Assembly (NCBI RefSeq): GCF_950100655.1
Contig: NZ_CATNLY010000012.1
Coordinates: forward strand, 1 to 64,000
Source: Pleomorphomonas sp. T1.2MG-36
GTDB taxonomy: Bacteria; Pseudomonadota; Alphaproteobacteria; Rhizobiales; Pleomorphomonadaceae
Length of the DNA: 64,000 nt
Direction: 5' to 3'
Shown: piece by piece, positions 42,873 to 53,170 of the stretch
How positions within the stretch are numbered: position 1 is the stretch's first letter
How the letters are laid out: every line of letters begins with the position of its first letter
Made by a program: the position numbers and the translations under genes
The notes under the pieces: model-generated
Told to the model about the DNA's origin: nothing
The model's input: only the letters and a program-made list of their open reading frames with translations
The model's database searches: none

Positions 42873-44004
42873 TCAGTCGATGTCCGAAATCTCGGCCGGC
42901 TGCTTGCCGAAGGCGCGCTGGGCCAGAGCGGCTTCCATGAAGCCGTCGAGATCGCCGTTGAGCACGTCGGACGGCGAGGTGCTCTCGACACCGGTCCGGA
43001 GATCCTTGACCAACTGGTAGGGCTGCAAGACATACGAGCGAATCTGATGCCCCCAGCCGATGTCGGTCTTGCCGGCGTTCTCGGCGTTGGCCTTTTCCTC
43101 GCGCTTCTTCAGCTCCGCTTCGTAGAGGCGCGCGCGCAGCATGTTCCAGGCGGTCGCACGATTCTTGTGCTGCGAACGCTCGGCCTGGCAGGACACCACG
43201 ATGCCCGAGGGATAGTGGGTGATGCGCACCGCCGAGTCGGTAGTGTTGATGTGCTGGCCACCAGCGCCCTGTGCGCGGTAGGTATCGATGCGACAGTCGC
43301 TTTCGTTGATCTCGATCTCGATCTTGTCGTCGATCACGGGATAGACCCAGACCGAGGAGAACGACGTGTGCCGGCGCGCCTGGCTGTCGAACGGCGAGAT
43401 GCGGACGAGGCGATGCACGCCCGACTCGGTCTTCATCCAGCCATAGGCGTTGTGGCCCTTCACGAGCACCGTGGCGCTCTTGATGCCAGCCTCTTCGCCG
43501 TCGTGGACTTCCAGAATCTCGACCTTGTAACCGCGCTTTTCCGCCCAGCGCGTGTACATGCGCAGGAGCATGTTGGTCCAGTCCTGGCTCTCCGTACCAC
43601 CGGCGCCCGAGTTCACCTCGATGTAGGTGTCGTTGGCGTCGGCCTCGCCGGACAGCATGGACTCCACCTGCTGGCGGGCGATCTCGTCCTTGAGACCGCG
43701 CAGCGTGTTCTCGGCATCGGCGACGACGGTGGCGTCATCCTCCATCTCGCCGAGCTCGATCAGCTCGATGCTGTCCTTGAGATCGCGGTCCAGCTTGAGA
43801 TAGCCGTTGATTCGACTCTCAAGATCGGTTCGCTCGCGCATGATCTTCTGCGCGCGTTCGGGATCGTTCCAGAGGGTTGGATCTTCGACGAAACCGTTCA
43901 GTTCGGCCATGCGCTGCTGGGAGGCATCCCAGTCAAAGATGCCTCCTCAGCAGGGCCATACCCTGCTTGATCTCGTCGACGATGGCCTCGATTTCGGCTC
44001 GCAT
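42873..44004 (-). CDS. prfB: Peptide chain release factor 2, with programmed +1 frameshift
   Basis: RF2 terminates translation at UGA and UAA. The first frame starts at ATG 44004 ([20 protein letters not shown]) and stops at a TGA (43935-43933) after 23 codons. The second frame continues [20 protein letters not shown] and runs to 42873; the product is 376 residues. The junction is the classical site CTT-TGA-C (43938-43932) preceded by the SD-like AGGAGG, so RF2 controls its own synthesis. The second frame has the GGQ motif in [20 protein letters not shown]. An annotation starting at MAELNGF would miss the N-terminus. Confidence 0.97.
43932..43951 (-). promoter_or_regulatory. prfB programmed frameshift signal
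   Basis: On the coding strand AGGAGG-CAT-CTT-TGA-C: the internal Shine-Dalgarno-like AGGAGG three bases before the CTT slip codon, an in-frame TGA, and C as the following base are the complete known autoregulatory signal of bacterial RF2 genes. Confidence 0.95.
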
Positions 44005-44251
44005 GTGTGAGCTCCGGTCAGGAGGTTGAGTGGGCACCGAAGCGAAAGGCATCGGTGGCGCCCGTCGTCGAGCACGGGCGCGGCGGACCATAGGAATGGA
44101 TACCGCCGATGTAAACTGCCTTTTCCGCCTCAGGCGCCAGCGGCCTCCGGCCTTGGCTTCCGCGTTCCGAGCCAACACCGCTTGGCGCCGGAAGCCGTGG
44201 GAGGCGACTTCGAGCGATCACACCCACAGATGAGGCGCCGAGATGCGGTGG

Positions 44252-46729
44252 TCAATAGAGACCGCCGGTACCGGTCACCGCCGCCTTGTCGGCTTCGGGG
44301 TTGACCTCGGTCGGCACGCCCCAGGCCATGCCGTCGCCACCGATGACCGAGTAGACGTCGGACGGGCCGGTGCCGGGCTTGAAGGCTTCGATGATCGCGC
44401 TCTCGCCCTCGTAGGCGCGCATGCCTGTCTTGCGATCGATCGGGATCAGCACCATGCCCTCGGGCACCTTGAACTCCTGCGGCGGCTGACCGGCCAGAGC
44501 CTGGGCCATGAAGTCGCGGAAGACGGGTGCGGCCATGGTGCCGCCGGTCGCGCCGTGGCCCATCGGCTTCGGTGTGTCGAAGCCGAGGAAGATGCCGACG
44601 GTCAGCTCGGGGGTGAAGCCCACGAACCAGGCGTCCTTCTCATCGTTGGTGGTACCAGTCTTGCCGGCGATCGGACGATTGAGGCTCTTGACCACGGTGG
44701 CAGTGCCGCGCTGGACGACGCCTTCCATCATGGACGTGATCTGGTAGGCCGTCATCGGGTCGAGCACCTGTTCGCGCTCGTCGACCAGCTGCGGCTCGTC
44801 CTGCCCCTTCCAGTCCCCGGCATTGCATCCCTCGCAGACGCGCTGGTCGTGCCGATAGATGGTCCGGCCGAAACGGTCCTGAACGCGGTCGATCAGGGTC
44901 GGCTGCACGCGGCGCCCGCCGTTGGCGATGATGGCGTAGGCATTGACGAGCCGCATCACCGTCGTCTCGCCGGCGCCAAGCGACATGGCGAGGACCGGTT
45001 GCATGTTGTCGTAGATGCCGAAACGCTTGGCATATTCGGCGACGAGCGGCATGCCCATGTCCTGGGCGAGGCGGACGGTCATCAGGTTGCGCGACTTCTC
45101 GATGCCGGTCCTGAGCGTCGAAGGACCGGCGTAGCCGCCGCCATAGTTCTGCGGCCGCCACATGCCGAGGCCCGGCCCCTGATCGATCTCGATCGGCCCG
45201 TCCATGATGACCGACGCCGGCGTGTAGCCATTGTCGAGAGCGGCCGAATAGACGAAAGGCTTGAAGGACGAGCCGGGCTGGCGCATGGCCTGCGTCGCCC
45301 GATTGAACTCGCTTTCGGCGAAGGAGAAGCCACCGACCAGGGCGCGGACGCGACCGGTGGTCGAGTCCATGGCCACCAGGGCGCCGGAAATGCCCGGGAA
45401 CTGACGGAGGCGATAGGCTTCCAGCGTGCCGATGGCATTGCCGGTCTTCTCGACGTAGATGACGTCGCCAACCGACAGCACATCCGATGCGGCCTTGATC
45501 GCCGCGCCGCGCTTGGGGCCGCTCTCCCATTTCGCCCATTTCAACTGATCGAGCGGGATGACGCCCTCGACGCGCTCGTCATTCACCTTTCCAGTCGGTC
45601 CCTTGGAAGGCTGCAGGCCGATTCGGGCGGCGTCGCCGTCGAAGCCGAGCACGACGGCGAGGTTCCATTCGGGCACGTCGGAGAGTGCCGCCTCGGCGGC
45701 CAGTGGAATGCCCCAGTCGCCGGAGATGTCGATCTGCTTCTTGGCGCCGCGCCAACCGTGCGCTTCGTCATAGCGCAACAGCGCCCGCTGAAGCACGCCA
45801 CGAGCGATCACCTGCATATTCGGGTCGAGCGTCGTGCGGACGGAGAGGCCGCCTTCGTAAAGCCCCTTCTCGCCATACATGGCGAGCAAAGAGCGGCGCA
45901 CCTCCTCGATGAAGTAGTCTGAGGCGAAGACCTTGGCCGACTGGTTGCGCTCGGCGATGACCAGCGGCGCCTTGAGCGCAGCCTCCCCCTCCTCGCGCGT
46001 CGCATAGCCGTTTTCCATCATCTGCTGGATGACGTAGTTACGGCGTTCGACGGCAGCCTGACGATTGCGATAGGGATTGTAGTTTTCCGGCGCCTTGGGC
46101 AGCGCGGCCAGGAAGGCGACCTCTTCGAGTTTCAGATCGGCGAGGGGCTTGTCGAAATAGGCCAGCGAGGCGGCGGCAACGCCGTAGGAACGGAAGCCGA
46201 GATAGATCTCGTTGAGATAGAGCTCGAGGATCTGATCCTTGGTGTAGGTCTGCTCGATCTTCAAGGTCAGCATCGCTTCGCGGATCTTGCGATCGATGGT
46301 GCGCTCGTTGGTCAGCAGGAAAACCTTGGCGACCTGCTGCGTGATCGTCGAGGCGCCGACCATGCGCTTGTTGGAGCCTGACACAAGGGTGTCGAGGTTC
46401 TTGACCGCCGCGCCGGCGAGGCTGATGAGATCGATGCCCGGATGGGTGTAGAAGCCCTTGTCCTCGGCCGAGATGAAGGCCTGCTTGACCCGGTCGGGAA
46501 TCATCTGGATCGGCATGAACAAACGACGTTCATGGGCGTATTCGGACGCAAGCTCGCCGTCGGCAGCGTGAACGCGCGTCACCACAGGCGGCTGGTAATT
46601 GCGCAACTGGTTGGTGTCGGGCAGATCGGAGCTGAGGGAATGGATATAGACGGCGACACCGCCGGCCGCCACCAGGAACAGCAACGCCGCGATCGAGAAG
46701 ACCCAGCCGAAGAATCTTACGAAGACCAT
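44252..46729 (-). CDS. mrcA: Penicillin-binding protein 1A (bifunctional)
   Basis: The 825-residue class A PBP polymerises and cross-links peptidoglycan in the periplasm. It has an N-terminal cytoplasmic stub and membrane anchor (FFGWVFSIAALLFLVAAGGV). The GT51 glycosyltransferase shows the catalytic Glu in FISAEDKGFYTHPGIDLISL and GASTITQQVAKVFLLTNERT. An OB-like PBP1A insertion follows (HGWRGAKKQIDISGDWGIPL), then the transpeptidase with SxxK in QPGSSFKPFVYSAALDNGYT, the SxN stretch, and KTGTTNDEKDAWFVGFTPEL. I start at 46729 (MVFVRFFGWV); the open frame upstream is not protein-like. It lies between prfB and the amidase gene, the usual rhizobial order. Confidence 0.97.
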   Translation of the reverse strand: MVFVRFFGWVFSIAALLFLVAAGGVAVYIHSLSSDLPDTNQLRNYQPPVVTRVHAADGELASEYAHERRLFMPIQMIPDRVKQAFISAEDKGFYTHPGIDLISLAGAAVKNLDTLVSGSNKRMVGASTITQQVAKVFLLTNERTIDRKIREAMLTLKIEQTYTKDQILELYLNEIYLGFRSYGVAAASLAYFDKPLADLKLEEVAFLAALPKAPENYNPYRNRQAAVERRNYVIQQMMENGYATREEGEAALKAPLVIAERNQSAKVFASDYFIEEVRRSLLAMYGEKGLYEGGLSVRTTLDPNMQVIARGVLQRALLRYDEAHGWRGAKKQIDISGDWGIPLAAEAALSDVPEWNLAVVLGFDGDAARIGLQPSKGPTGKVNDERVEGVIPLDQLKWAKWESGPKRGAAIKAASDVLSVGDVIYVEKTGNAIGTLEAYRLRQFPGISGALVAMDSTTGRVRALVGGFSFAESEFNRATQAMRQPGSSFKPFVYSAALDNGYTPASVIMDGPIEIDQGPGLGMWRPQNYGGGYAGPSTLRTGIEKSRNLMTVRLAQDMGMPLVAEYAKRFGIYDNMQPVLAMSLGAGETTVMRLVNAYAIIANGGRRVQPTLIDRVQDRFGRTIYRHDQRVCEGCNAGDWKGQDEPQLVDEREQVLDPMTAYQITSMMEGVVQRGTATVVKSLNRPIAGKTGTTNDEKDAWFVGFTPELTVGIFLGFDTPKPMGHGATGGTMAAPVFRDFMAQALAGQPPQEFKVPEGMVLIPIDRKTGMRAYEGESAIIEAFKPGTGPSDVYSVIGGDGMAWGVPTEVNPEADKAAVTGTGGLY

Positions 46730-46955
46730 ATTCCGTCCATCAATCCCGTCGACACCGGCCGCGCCAGCGTATGTGTCCGTCGCGGCGGCGTGGCAAAGTC
46801 CGGCTCGCCGGATGCTCATGCGTCGGCTTTTGGGCCAGCCGATACCTCAAAACGCCGCAAATTGCGAATGTTTCCGTGAGCGCGGACGTTCGCCGCTCTT
46901 TGTGGCGAAGGCGGGGCCGTGGCGTTGCCCGCAGGCAACAGTCGGTCGGCTTCGG

Positions 46956-48191
46956 CTATTTGCCGAGGTAGGCATATTTCTGGCCGAAGAAACGCAGTAC
47001 GGCCTGCGTGACGGCGTCGGCGACCCGAGACCGCCACTCGTCAGACGTGAGCAACTTCTCATCCTGATCGTTGGAGAGATAGCCGATTTCCACCAGGACC
47101 GAGGGCACGTCATGGGCCTTCAGCACCTGGAATCCGGCGGAGCGGCGCGGATTCTTGATCATCCGGGTCGCGGAGGCGAGATCGCCGATGAGTCCGTTGG
47201 CGAAGGCGGCCGAGAAATTTCTCGTTTCCCGCCGGGTAAGGTCGACCAGAATATCGGTCACGTCGTCGGCCTCCTGCTGAAGGTCGAGGCCGGCGATCAG
47301 GTCGGACGCGTTTTCCTTGGCCGCGAGCGCAGCGGCCTCGCGGTCCGAGGCCTTGTCGGACAGCGTATAGACGGTGGCGCCGCGCACCGAGCCCTCGTGC
47401 TCGGAGTCGGCGTGGATGGAAAGGAAGAGATCGGCGGCATGATCGCGCGCGAACTGGACGCGGGAGCCGAGCGGCAGAAACGTATCGTCGGTACGGCTCA
47501 AAAGAACCGCGACCTTGCCGGTCTGCTCGAGGCGCTCCTGCAGCTTCTTGGCAAAGGCCAGGACGATATCCTTCTCAAGCACGCCCGAGGCGGAAACGGT
47601 GCCGGCATCGACGCCGCCGTGGCCCGCATCGATGACGATCAGCGGCTTCTCACGCTTGCTGCGATCGGGAGGCGGCAACTGATCGGCCTTCTGGACCGGC
47701 TGGTTGGCCTCGTCGCGAGCAAGCTGGCTCTTCCTCTGCTCCTCCTCGAAGGCGGCGGAGGTCGTCTTGAGCAGGTCGAGAACCATGCGGGCCGGCTGAT
47801 TTTCCACGGCCGGCAGCACGAAGGCCTTGTCGATCTTCACCGGACCGGTGACATCCAGCACGATGCGCGACCGACCGGCCGCGAACTGTCCGTAGCGCCA
47901 GTCGCTTACGAGACCTCGCCCCGTGCTGCCGGTGCCGGACGGCAGACGGAAGTCGATCTCGGGCAGGTCGATGACGACACGATAGGGCTCGTCCAGGGTG
48001 AAGGCGCTGAGATCGACTTCCCCCGAAAGATCGAGCACGAAACGGGTGCGGCTCTCGTCGCCGACGACGCGGCCGTCCGTCGCCACCGGCGGATCGCTGG
48101 CAAACGCACCCGCCGTCAGGCAGGCAAGCGCCATTGCCGCCAGCATGACGGTGCGGAGAAAGACTGCGAAGCGGTTTGCAACGGTCGTCAA
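46956..48191 (-). CDS. N-acetylmuramoyl-L-alanine amidase with AMIN domain
   Basis: The 411-residue periplasmic enzyme splits daughter-cell peptidoglycan. A signal peptide (TVMLAAMALACLTAGAFA) precedes an AMIN targeting domain (about 40-140, SRTRFVLDLSGEVDLSAFTL, DKAFVLPAVENQPARMVLDL). The zinc amidase (Amidase_3) shows ligands in IVIDAGHGGVDAGTV, GVLEKDIVLAFA and LFLSIHADSEHE, and the catalytic Glu in VLVEIGYLSND. I start at TTG 48191 because GGGAG lies 7 bases upstream and the signal peptide follows; the open frame continues far upstream without protein-like sequence. It faces away from rne over a long spacer and precedes mrcA. Confidence 0.92.
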   Translation of the reverse strand: MTTVANRFAVFLRTVMLAAMALACLTAGAFASDPPVATDGRVVGDESRTRFVLDLSGEVDLSAFTLDEPYRVVIDLPEIDFRLPSGTGSTGRGLVSDWRYGQFAAGRSRIVLDVTGPVKIDKAFVLPAVENQPARMVLDLLKTTSAAFEEEQRKSQLARDEANQPVQKADQLPPPDRSKREKPLIVIDAGHGGVDAGTVSASGVLEKDIVLAFAKKLQERLEQTGKVAVLLSRTDDTFLPLGSRVQFARDHAADLFLSIHADSEHEGSVRGATVYTLSDKASDREAAALAAKENASDLIAGLDLQQEADDVTDILVDLTRRETRNFSAAFANGLIGDLASATRMIKNPRRSAGFQVLKAHDVPSVLVEIGYLSNDQDEKLLTSDEWRSRVADAVTQAVLRFFGQKYAYLGK

Positions 48192-49024
48192 ATGATCGCT
48201 CCCACGATCCCATGGGCGGCCCAAACTGCCACAGACGGACGAGATGGCAACTCCCCTCTCCGCACGGACGCTTCTTCCGTGGATCGGAGGCAGTGATCCT
48301 CCAGTACCTAGACCAATTTGGTTAACCATTTTGTAAGTCCGGGCGCTCGGATCGGCAAACACTTCACATTGCGAGGAATTGATTGGCGGCCTATTTGATC
48401 GCCTTGCATATGGGACTTCACGCAAGTAATAAGAGATCGGAGCCCGAATCCTTGCTCTCGGTACTTGAGAGCGTCCAGCCGGTTCGCCTCCTGCTTGAAA
48501 AGCGGGAGGATCATGACCGGCAGTCGGAGGGCCGAGAGGTCTGTGCAGCCGCCGGTGTGGTTTTCCGGCCGATGCGTGGAACCCGGACCTTCGCTTGTTG
48601 TTTTTCGCCCGGCCACGTGCCGTGCAGCGGGAAGCATATGAGGACGCCCGTAGATCCACCGAAAAGATCGGCGCTTCGGTGCGCGGCCATTGAGGCCGCC
48701 CAACAAGGCATTCGTCGCCGTTCCCCCGTATTGGCTTTCGCCGAGCGGGCTTTTCAGGAACGACGGTGTTGAAAAGAAAGAACGTGCCGGACGTGAAAGT
48801 CGTGAGGCCAAAGCAGATCGTCGAAGAGGCAGGATGGCGCAAAGCATCGGCCTCTTCTCGATTTGCGGTTTCGGTCGGTCCGGCACCCTTCCCCATTCCC
48901 ATCCCCCTTATCGACGGCCGGTGCGGCCCCTTCCAGCGCGCGACGATTCCAGGGAGGGCTCTTCGGAGTCTCCCAGCGGTGTCGCGGCGGTGCAGAGGGC
49001 GCACACGGCCGGGAGTCAGTCTTT
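48192..49024. other. 833-bp divergent region: amidase promoter and long rne leader
   Basis: No believable gene lies here. An AT-richer stretch at about 48308-48360 looks like the promoter zone for both neighbours. From there to the rne ATG is about 660 bp, so rne likely has a very long 5' untranslated region, as known for RNase E genes that autoregulate by cleaving their own leader. I could not fold it reliably by eye. Confidence 0.45.
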
Positions 49025-51664
49025 ATGGCCAACAAGATGCTGATCGATGCCACCCACCCGGAGGAGACCCGGGTGGTTGTGGTGCGTGGACACCGCGTTG
49101 AGGAATTCGATTTCGAGTCGGCGACTAGAAAGCAGCTCAGAGGCAATATCTATCTTGCCAAGGTGACGCGCGTCGAACCGTCCTTGCAGGCGGCCTTCGT
49201 CGAGTACGGCGGCAATCGCCACGGCTTTCTGGCCTTCTCCGAAATCCACCCCGACTACTACCAGATCCCGCAGGCCGACCGTCAGGCGCTGATCGAAGCC
49301 GAAGAGGCCGAAGAGCGCGAGGAGGCCGAGCGGCGCGCCCGGATGCACCGCGACCGGCAGGCCCGCGCACAGGCCGCGAAAGCGGCTTCGCGCCCCGCCG
49401 AGACGGTGAGCGAAGCGTTCGCCGAGGACGGCGAGCCGCAGCCGGCCGGTGAAATGAGCGCCCACGAGGCGACGCCCGTCATCGAAGTGATCGACGACGA
49501 AGTGCCGGTGCCCGATACCGGCGGCATCATCGACATTCACGACGACCAGTCGGTCGAGACCATCAATGACGATGGCGAAGACCATGGTGGCAGCGACGAC
49601 GAGGAAGAGCACGTCGAGAGCGTCGGCGCCGAAGACGCGCTGGAAGAGGTGCCGGAGCGCCGCGTTCGCCGGGCGCGCCAGTACCGCATCCAGGAAGTGA
49701 TCAAGCGGCGGCAGGTGCTGCTGGTTCAGGTCGTCAAGGAAGAGCGTGGCACCAAGGGCGCCGCGCTGACCACCTATCTTTCGCTGGCCGGCCGTTATTC
49801 GGTGCTGATGCCCAATTCGGGACGTGGCGGCGGCATCTCGCGCAAGATCACCAACGTGCAGGATCGCAAGCGCCTCAAGGAAATCGCCCACGAGCTGGAC
49901 GTGCCGGAAGGCATGGGCGTCATTCTGCGCACGGCCGGCGCCGCCCGTACCAAGACCGAGATCAAGCGCGACTTCGAGTATCTCCTGCGTCTGTGGGAGA
50001 ACGTTCGAGAGCTGACGCTTCGCTCGTCGGCGCCGAGCCTCGTCTACGAGGAAGGCTCGCTGGTCAAGCGCTCGATCCGCGACCTCTACAACAAGGACAT
50101 AGACGAAGTCCTGGTTGCCGGCGAAGACTCCTATCGCGAGGCCAAGGACTTCATGCGCATGCTCATGCCGAGCCATGCCAAGAACGTCCAGCCCTACCGC
50201 GACCCGATCCCGGTGTTCGGCCGCTTCGGCGTAGAACCGCAGCTCGATGCGATGTTCTCGCCGCAGGTGACGCTGAAGTCGGGCGGCTATCTCGTCATCA
50301 ACCAGACGGAAGCGCTCGTCGCCATCGACGTCAACTCCGGCCGATCGACGCGCGAGCACAACATCGAGGATACGGCGCTCGCCACCAACCTCGAAGCCGC
50401 CGAGGAGGTGGCCCGCCAGCTCCGTCTGCGTGACCTTGCCGGCCTCATCGTGATCGACTTCATCGACATGGAAGAGGCCAAGAACAACAAGGCGGTGGAG
50501 CGCAAGCTCAAGGACTGCCTGAAGAACGATCGCGCCCGCATCCAGGTGGGCCGCATCTCGCACTTCGGCCTCATGGAAATGAGCCGCCAGCGCATCCGCA
50601 CCGGCGTTCTGGAAGGCTCCACCGAGCTCTGCCCGCACTGCCTCGGCGCCGGCATCGTCCGCTCCACCGAAAGTGTGGCGCTACACGTTCTGCGTTCGCT
50701 GGAAGACCTGCTGATCAAGGGGGTGACGCATCACCTGACCGTTCGTACCCGGTCGGCGGTAGCGCTCTACATCCTCAACCAGAAGCGCAAGCATCTGTCC
50801 GATCTCGAGGCTCGCTTCGGCCTCACGATCATCATCGCTGCCGACGAACACCTCGGATCGCAGCACTTCGCCGTCGAGCGTGGCGAGATCATCCTCAACC
50901 CGGCCCCGCCGCCGCCCGCGCCGACGCTGACGCCGGAAAGCGTCCAGCCCTACGACGAGGAGATCGACGAGGAGATCGAGGAAGAGGACGACGAGGAAGC
51001 GGAGACTGAGAAGGCTCAGTCGTCGCGCGAAGAGCGTGGCGACGGAGATGCCCGCCGCAAGCGGCGTCGGCGTCGGCGTCGGCGGACCGACGGCAGTGAT
51101 GCCGTCAACGGCGAGGGCCAGGACGCGACCGGCGAGAGCGCCGAGCAGCCGTCGACCGAAGGTGACGACGACACCTCCGAGGAAGACGAGGGCGAAGTAC
51201 GCGCCGAGGGCGAGAGTGAGGGCGAGCAGCGCCGCAGATCGCGTCGTCGCGGCCGTCGCGGCGGTCGCCGCCGGCATCAGCTCGAGGAAGACGTTGGAGC
51301 AGAGGCAACCGCTGCCACCCAGGACGGCGAGTCGGCTCCCGCTGAGGTGGCGATCAACGACATCGAAGCCGAGCCCGTTGTCGACGCCAGCGATGTGGAA
51401 GTGGAAGTGGTCGCCGCCCCGAGCGTGCTGAACGACGAACCCGTCGAGACGCTGGCAAGCGAGACCGAAGAGGCTCCGGAAGAAACGGCTGAGATCGCCG
51501 CGCCCATCCATGCGCCGATTGAGAGCGTCGCGGAACTGGTCGAGAAGTCGGTCGAGGCCAACGAGCCGGTGCGGCAACCCGAACCGGAAGCCGAGCCGGA
51601 ACCGGAACCCGACCCCAATCAGCCGAAGAAGACTGGCTGGTGGCAGCGCCGCTCCTTCTTCTGA
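49025..51664 (+). CDS. rne: Ribonuclease E
   Basis: The 879-residue endoribonuclease is the core of the RNA degradosome. It begins MANKMLIDATHPEETRVVVV. The S1 domain (about 35-240) is interrupted by a long charged insertion (about 90-215, EAEEAEEREEAERRARMHRD), a known alphaproteobacterial feature. The RNase H-like and DNase I-like catalytic parts follow, with VAIDVNSGRSTREHNIEDTA and LIVIDFIDMEEAKNNK holding the two Mg-binding Asp residues, and the Zn-link ELCPHCLGAG. The C-terminal 270 residues alternate acidic stretches with Arg-rich RNA-binding tracts (RRKRRRRRRRRTD, RRRSRRRGRRGGRR). GGGAG precedes the ATG. Confidence 0.97.
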   Translation: MANKMLIDATHPEETRVVVVRGHRVEEFDFESATRKQLRGNIYLAKVTRVEPSLQAAFVEYGGNRHGFLAFSEIHPDYYQIPQADRQALIEAEEAEEREEAERRARMHRDRQARAQAAKAASRPAETVSEAFAEDGEPQPAGEMSAHEATPVIEVIDDEVPVPDTGGIIDIHDDQSVETINDDGEDHGGSDDEEEHVESVGAEDALEEVPERRVRRARQYRIQEVIKRRQVLLVQVVKEERGTKGAALTTYLSLAGRYSVLMPNSGRGGGISRKITNVQDRKRLKEIAHELDVPEGMGVILRTAGAARTKTEIKRDFEYLLRLWENVRELTLRSSAPSLVYEEGSLVKRSIRDLYNKDIDEVLVAGEDSYREAKDFMRMLMPSHAKNVQPYRDPIPVFGRFGVEPQLDAMFSPQVTLKSGGYLVINQTEALVAIDVNSGRSTREHNIEDTALATNLEAAEEVARQLRLRDLAGLIVIDFIDMEEAKNNKAVERKLKDCLKNDRARIQVGRISHFGLMEMSRQRIRTGVLEGSTELCPHCLGAGIVRSTESVALHVLRSLEDLLIKGVTHHLTVRTRSAVALYILNQKRKHLSDLEARFGLTIIIAADEHLGSQHFAVERGEIILNPAPPPPAPTLTPESVQPYDEEIDEEIEEEDDEEAETEKAQSSREERGDGDARRKRRRRRRRRTDGSDAVNGEGQDATGESAEQPSTEGDDDTSEEDEGEVRAEGESEGEQRRRSRRRGRRGGRRRHQLEEDVGAEATAATQDGESAPAEVAINDIEAEPVVDASDVEVEVVAAPSVLNDEPVETLASETEEAPEETAEIAAPIHAPIESVAELVEKSVEANEPVRQPEPEAEPEPEPDPNQPKKTGWWQRRSFF

Positions 51665-51691
51665 GGAACGAGCCCAAGCAAAGTTCGATCG

Positions 51692-51719
51692 AGGCCGCCC
51701 CAGTCCCCTGGGGCGGCCT
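51692..51719. terminator. Terminator after rne
   Basis: AGGCCGCCCCAG-TCCC-CTGGGGCGGCCT is a perfect 12-bp stem followed by TGTCGTT, 28 bp after the rne stop. The convergent aminotransferase gene ends 165 bp further on. Confidence 0.85.
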
Positions 51720-51884
51720 TGTCGTTCGGGGACCAGCCACCTCAAGGGAGCTTCAACAAGCATCCGATGTCATTCGGAATTGCCGGAAGTGTCTCACGCC
51801 GACGACCGCCATGAGGCGAACGAGTCCCGACCCCAGTCGGCGCGGAAAATTGGCTTCGAGCCCAGGGATCCTTGGGGCAGACGG

Positions 51885-53033
51885 CTACTTCAGCCAGGTA
51901 CCGAGCCGTTCGCAGGCGTCCGCGATATCATCGGTCCGCCCCGCGAAGGAAAAACGCACGTAGGACGAGCCGCGCCCCGTGTCGAAATCGAGCCCCGGCG
52001 TTGCCGCTACGCCCGCCTCGTTCAGCATGCGGCGACAGAAATCGAGACTGTCGTTGGTATAGCGGCTGACGTCGGCATAGAAATAGAAGGCGCCGTCGAC
52101 AGGCAGGAATCGGTCGAGACCGATCTCCGGCATTCGCCCCAGAAGCAGCCGGCGACTCGCTTCATAACCGGCCTTGACCGCTTCCAGTTCCTCCGTCGCC
52201 TCGAAGGCGCCGAGGGCGGCGCGTTGCGAAAGTTCCGATGGCGAGATGAAGAGGTTCTGGGCGATGCGCTCGACAGGCCGCACCAGTCGTTCCGGCAGCA
52301 CCATCCAGCCAATGCGCCAACCGGTCATGCAGAAGTACTTGGAGAAGGAGTTGACGACCACGACGTCGTCGGAGAATTCCAGGGCCGTGACCTCGTCGCC
52401 GGCATAGACGAGGCCGTGATAGATCTCGTCCATGACGAGGGCGATGTTCATGTCGCGGCAAGCAGCGACCAGCGACTTGAGACCGTCGCGCGTCATCATG
52501 GTTCCGGAGGGATTGTTGGGGCTTGCCACCACGATACCGGCCAGCGGACGCTCGGCATGCGCCTTCTCTATGGCGGCGGCGCTCGCCTGCCAGCGCGCCT
52601 CGGCGGTCGTCGGGATTTCGACCACTTCGAGACCGAGAGCCGTCAGGATGTTGCGATAGGCCGGATAGCCCGGCGTCGGCAGGCCCACGCGGTCGCCAAC
52701 ATCGAACATGGCGAGGAAGGCGAGATTGAAGGCGCCCGACGAGCCTCCCGTGACGGCAACACGTCCGGCGGGAATGTCCACGCGATAACGGTCGGCATAA
52801 AGGCGGGCGATGCGGGCGCGCAGTTCGGGAATGCCGAGCGCCTCTGTGTAGCCGACGCGGCCGCGTACCAGGGCCGCCTCGGCGGCGGCACGGACGGCGG
52901 CGGGCACCGGCGCGCCGGGCTCGCCGAGTTCCATATGGACGATGCTCCGCCCCTCGCGGGCAAGCCGATTGGCATCGGACAGCACGTCCATGGCGAGGAA
53001 TGGAGCCACATCACTCCGTTGCGAAACCCGCAT
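51885..53033 (-). CDS. Aminotransferase class I/II (PLP-dependent)
   Basis: The 382-residue fold-type I aminotransferase contains GGSSGAFNLAFLAMFDVGDR for the cofactor phosphate, VASPNNPSGTMM, LVMDEIYHGLVY with the Asp that contacts the pyridine nitrogen, and NSFSKYFCMTGWRIGW with the Schiff-base lysine. It resembles the aspartate/aromatic aminotransferase-like group; the amino donor cannot be fixed. It is a monocistronic gene, divergent from the M48 peptidase gene with about 137 bp between starts and convergent with rne. Confidence 0.9.
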   Translation of the reverse strand: MRVSQRSDVAPFLAMDVLSDANRLAREGRSIVHMELGEPGAPVPAAVRAAAEAALVRGRVGYTEALGIPELRARIARLYADRYRVDIPAGRVAVTGGSSGAFNLAFLAMFDVGDRVGLPTPGYPAYRNILTALGLEVVEIPTTAEARWQASAAAIEKAHAERPLAGIVVASPNNPSGTMMTRDGLKSLVAACRDMNIALVMDEIYHGLVYAGDEVTALEFSDDVVVVNSFSKYFCMTGWRIGWMVLPERLVRPVERIAQNLFISPSELSQRAALGAFEATEELEAVKAGYEASRRLLLGRMPEIGLDRFLPVDGAFYFYADVSRYTNDSLDFCRRMLNEAGVAATPGLDFDTGRGSSYVRFSFAGRTDDIADACERLGTWLK

Positions 53034-53170
53034 TCTTCCCTCGCCTCCAAGATTTTGCCAGAGATGGACCGCACTGTGCCACTCAACCGGACGCTTCTGA
53101 TTTTTCCATTGCGCCCGGCATGCGTTCTGCCCTTTATCAGGCTACGGACACCCTGACGAGACTTCCGACA

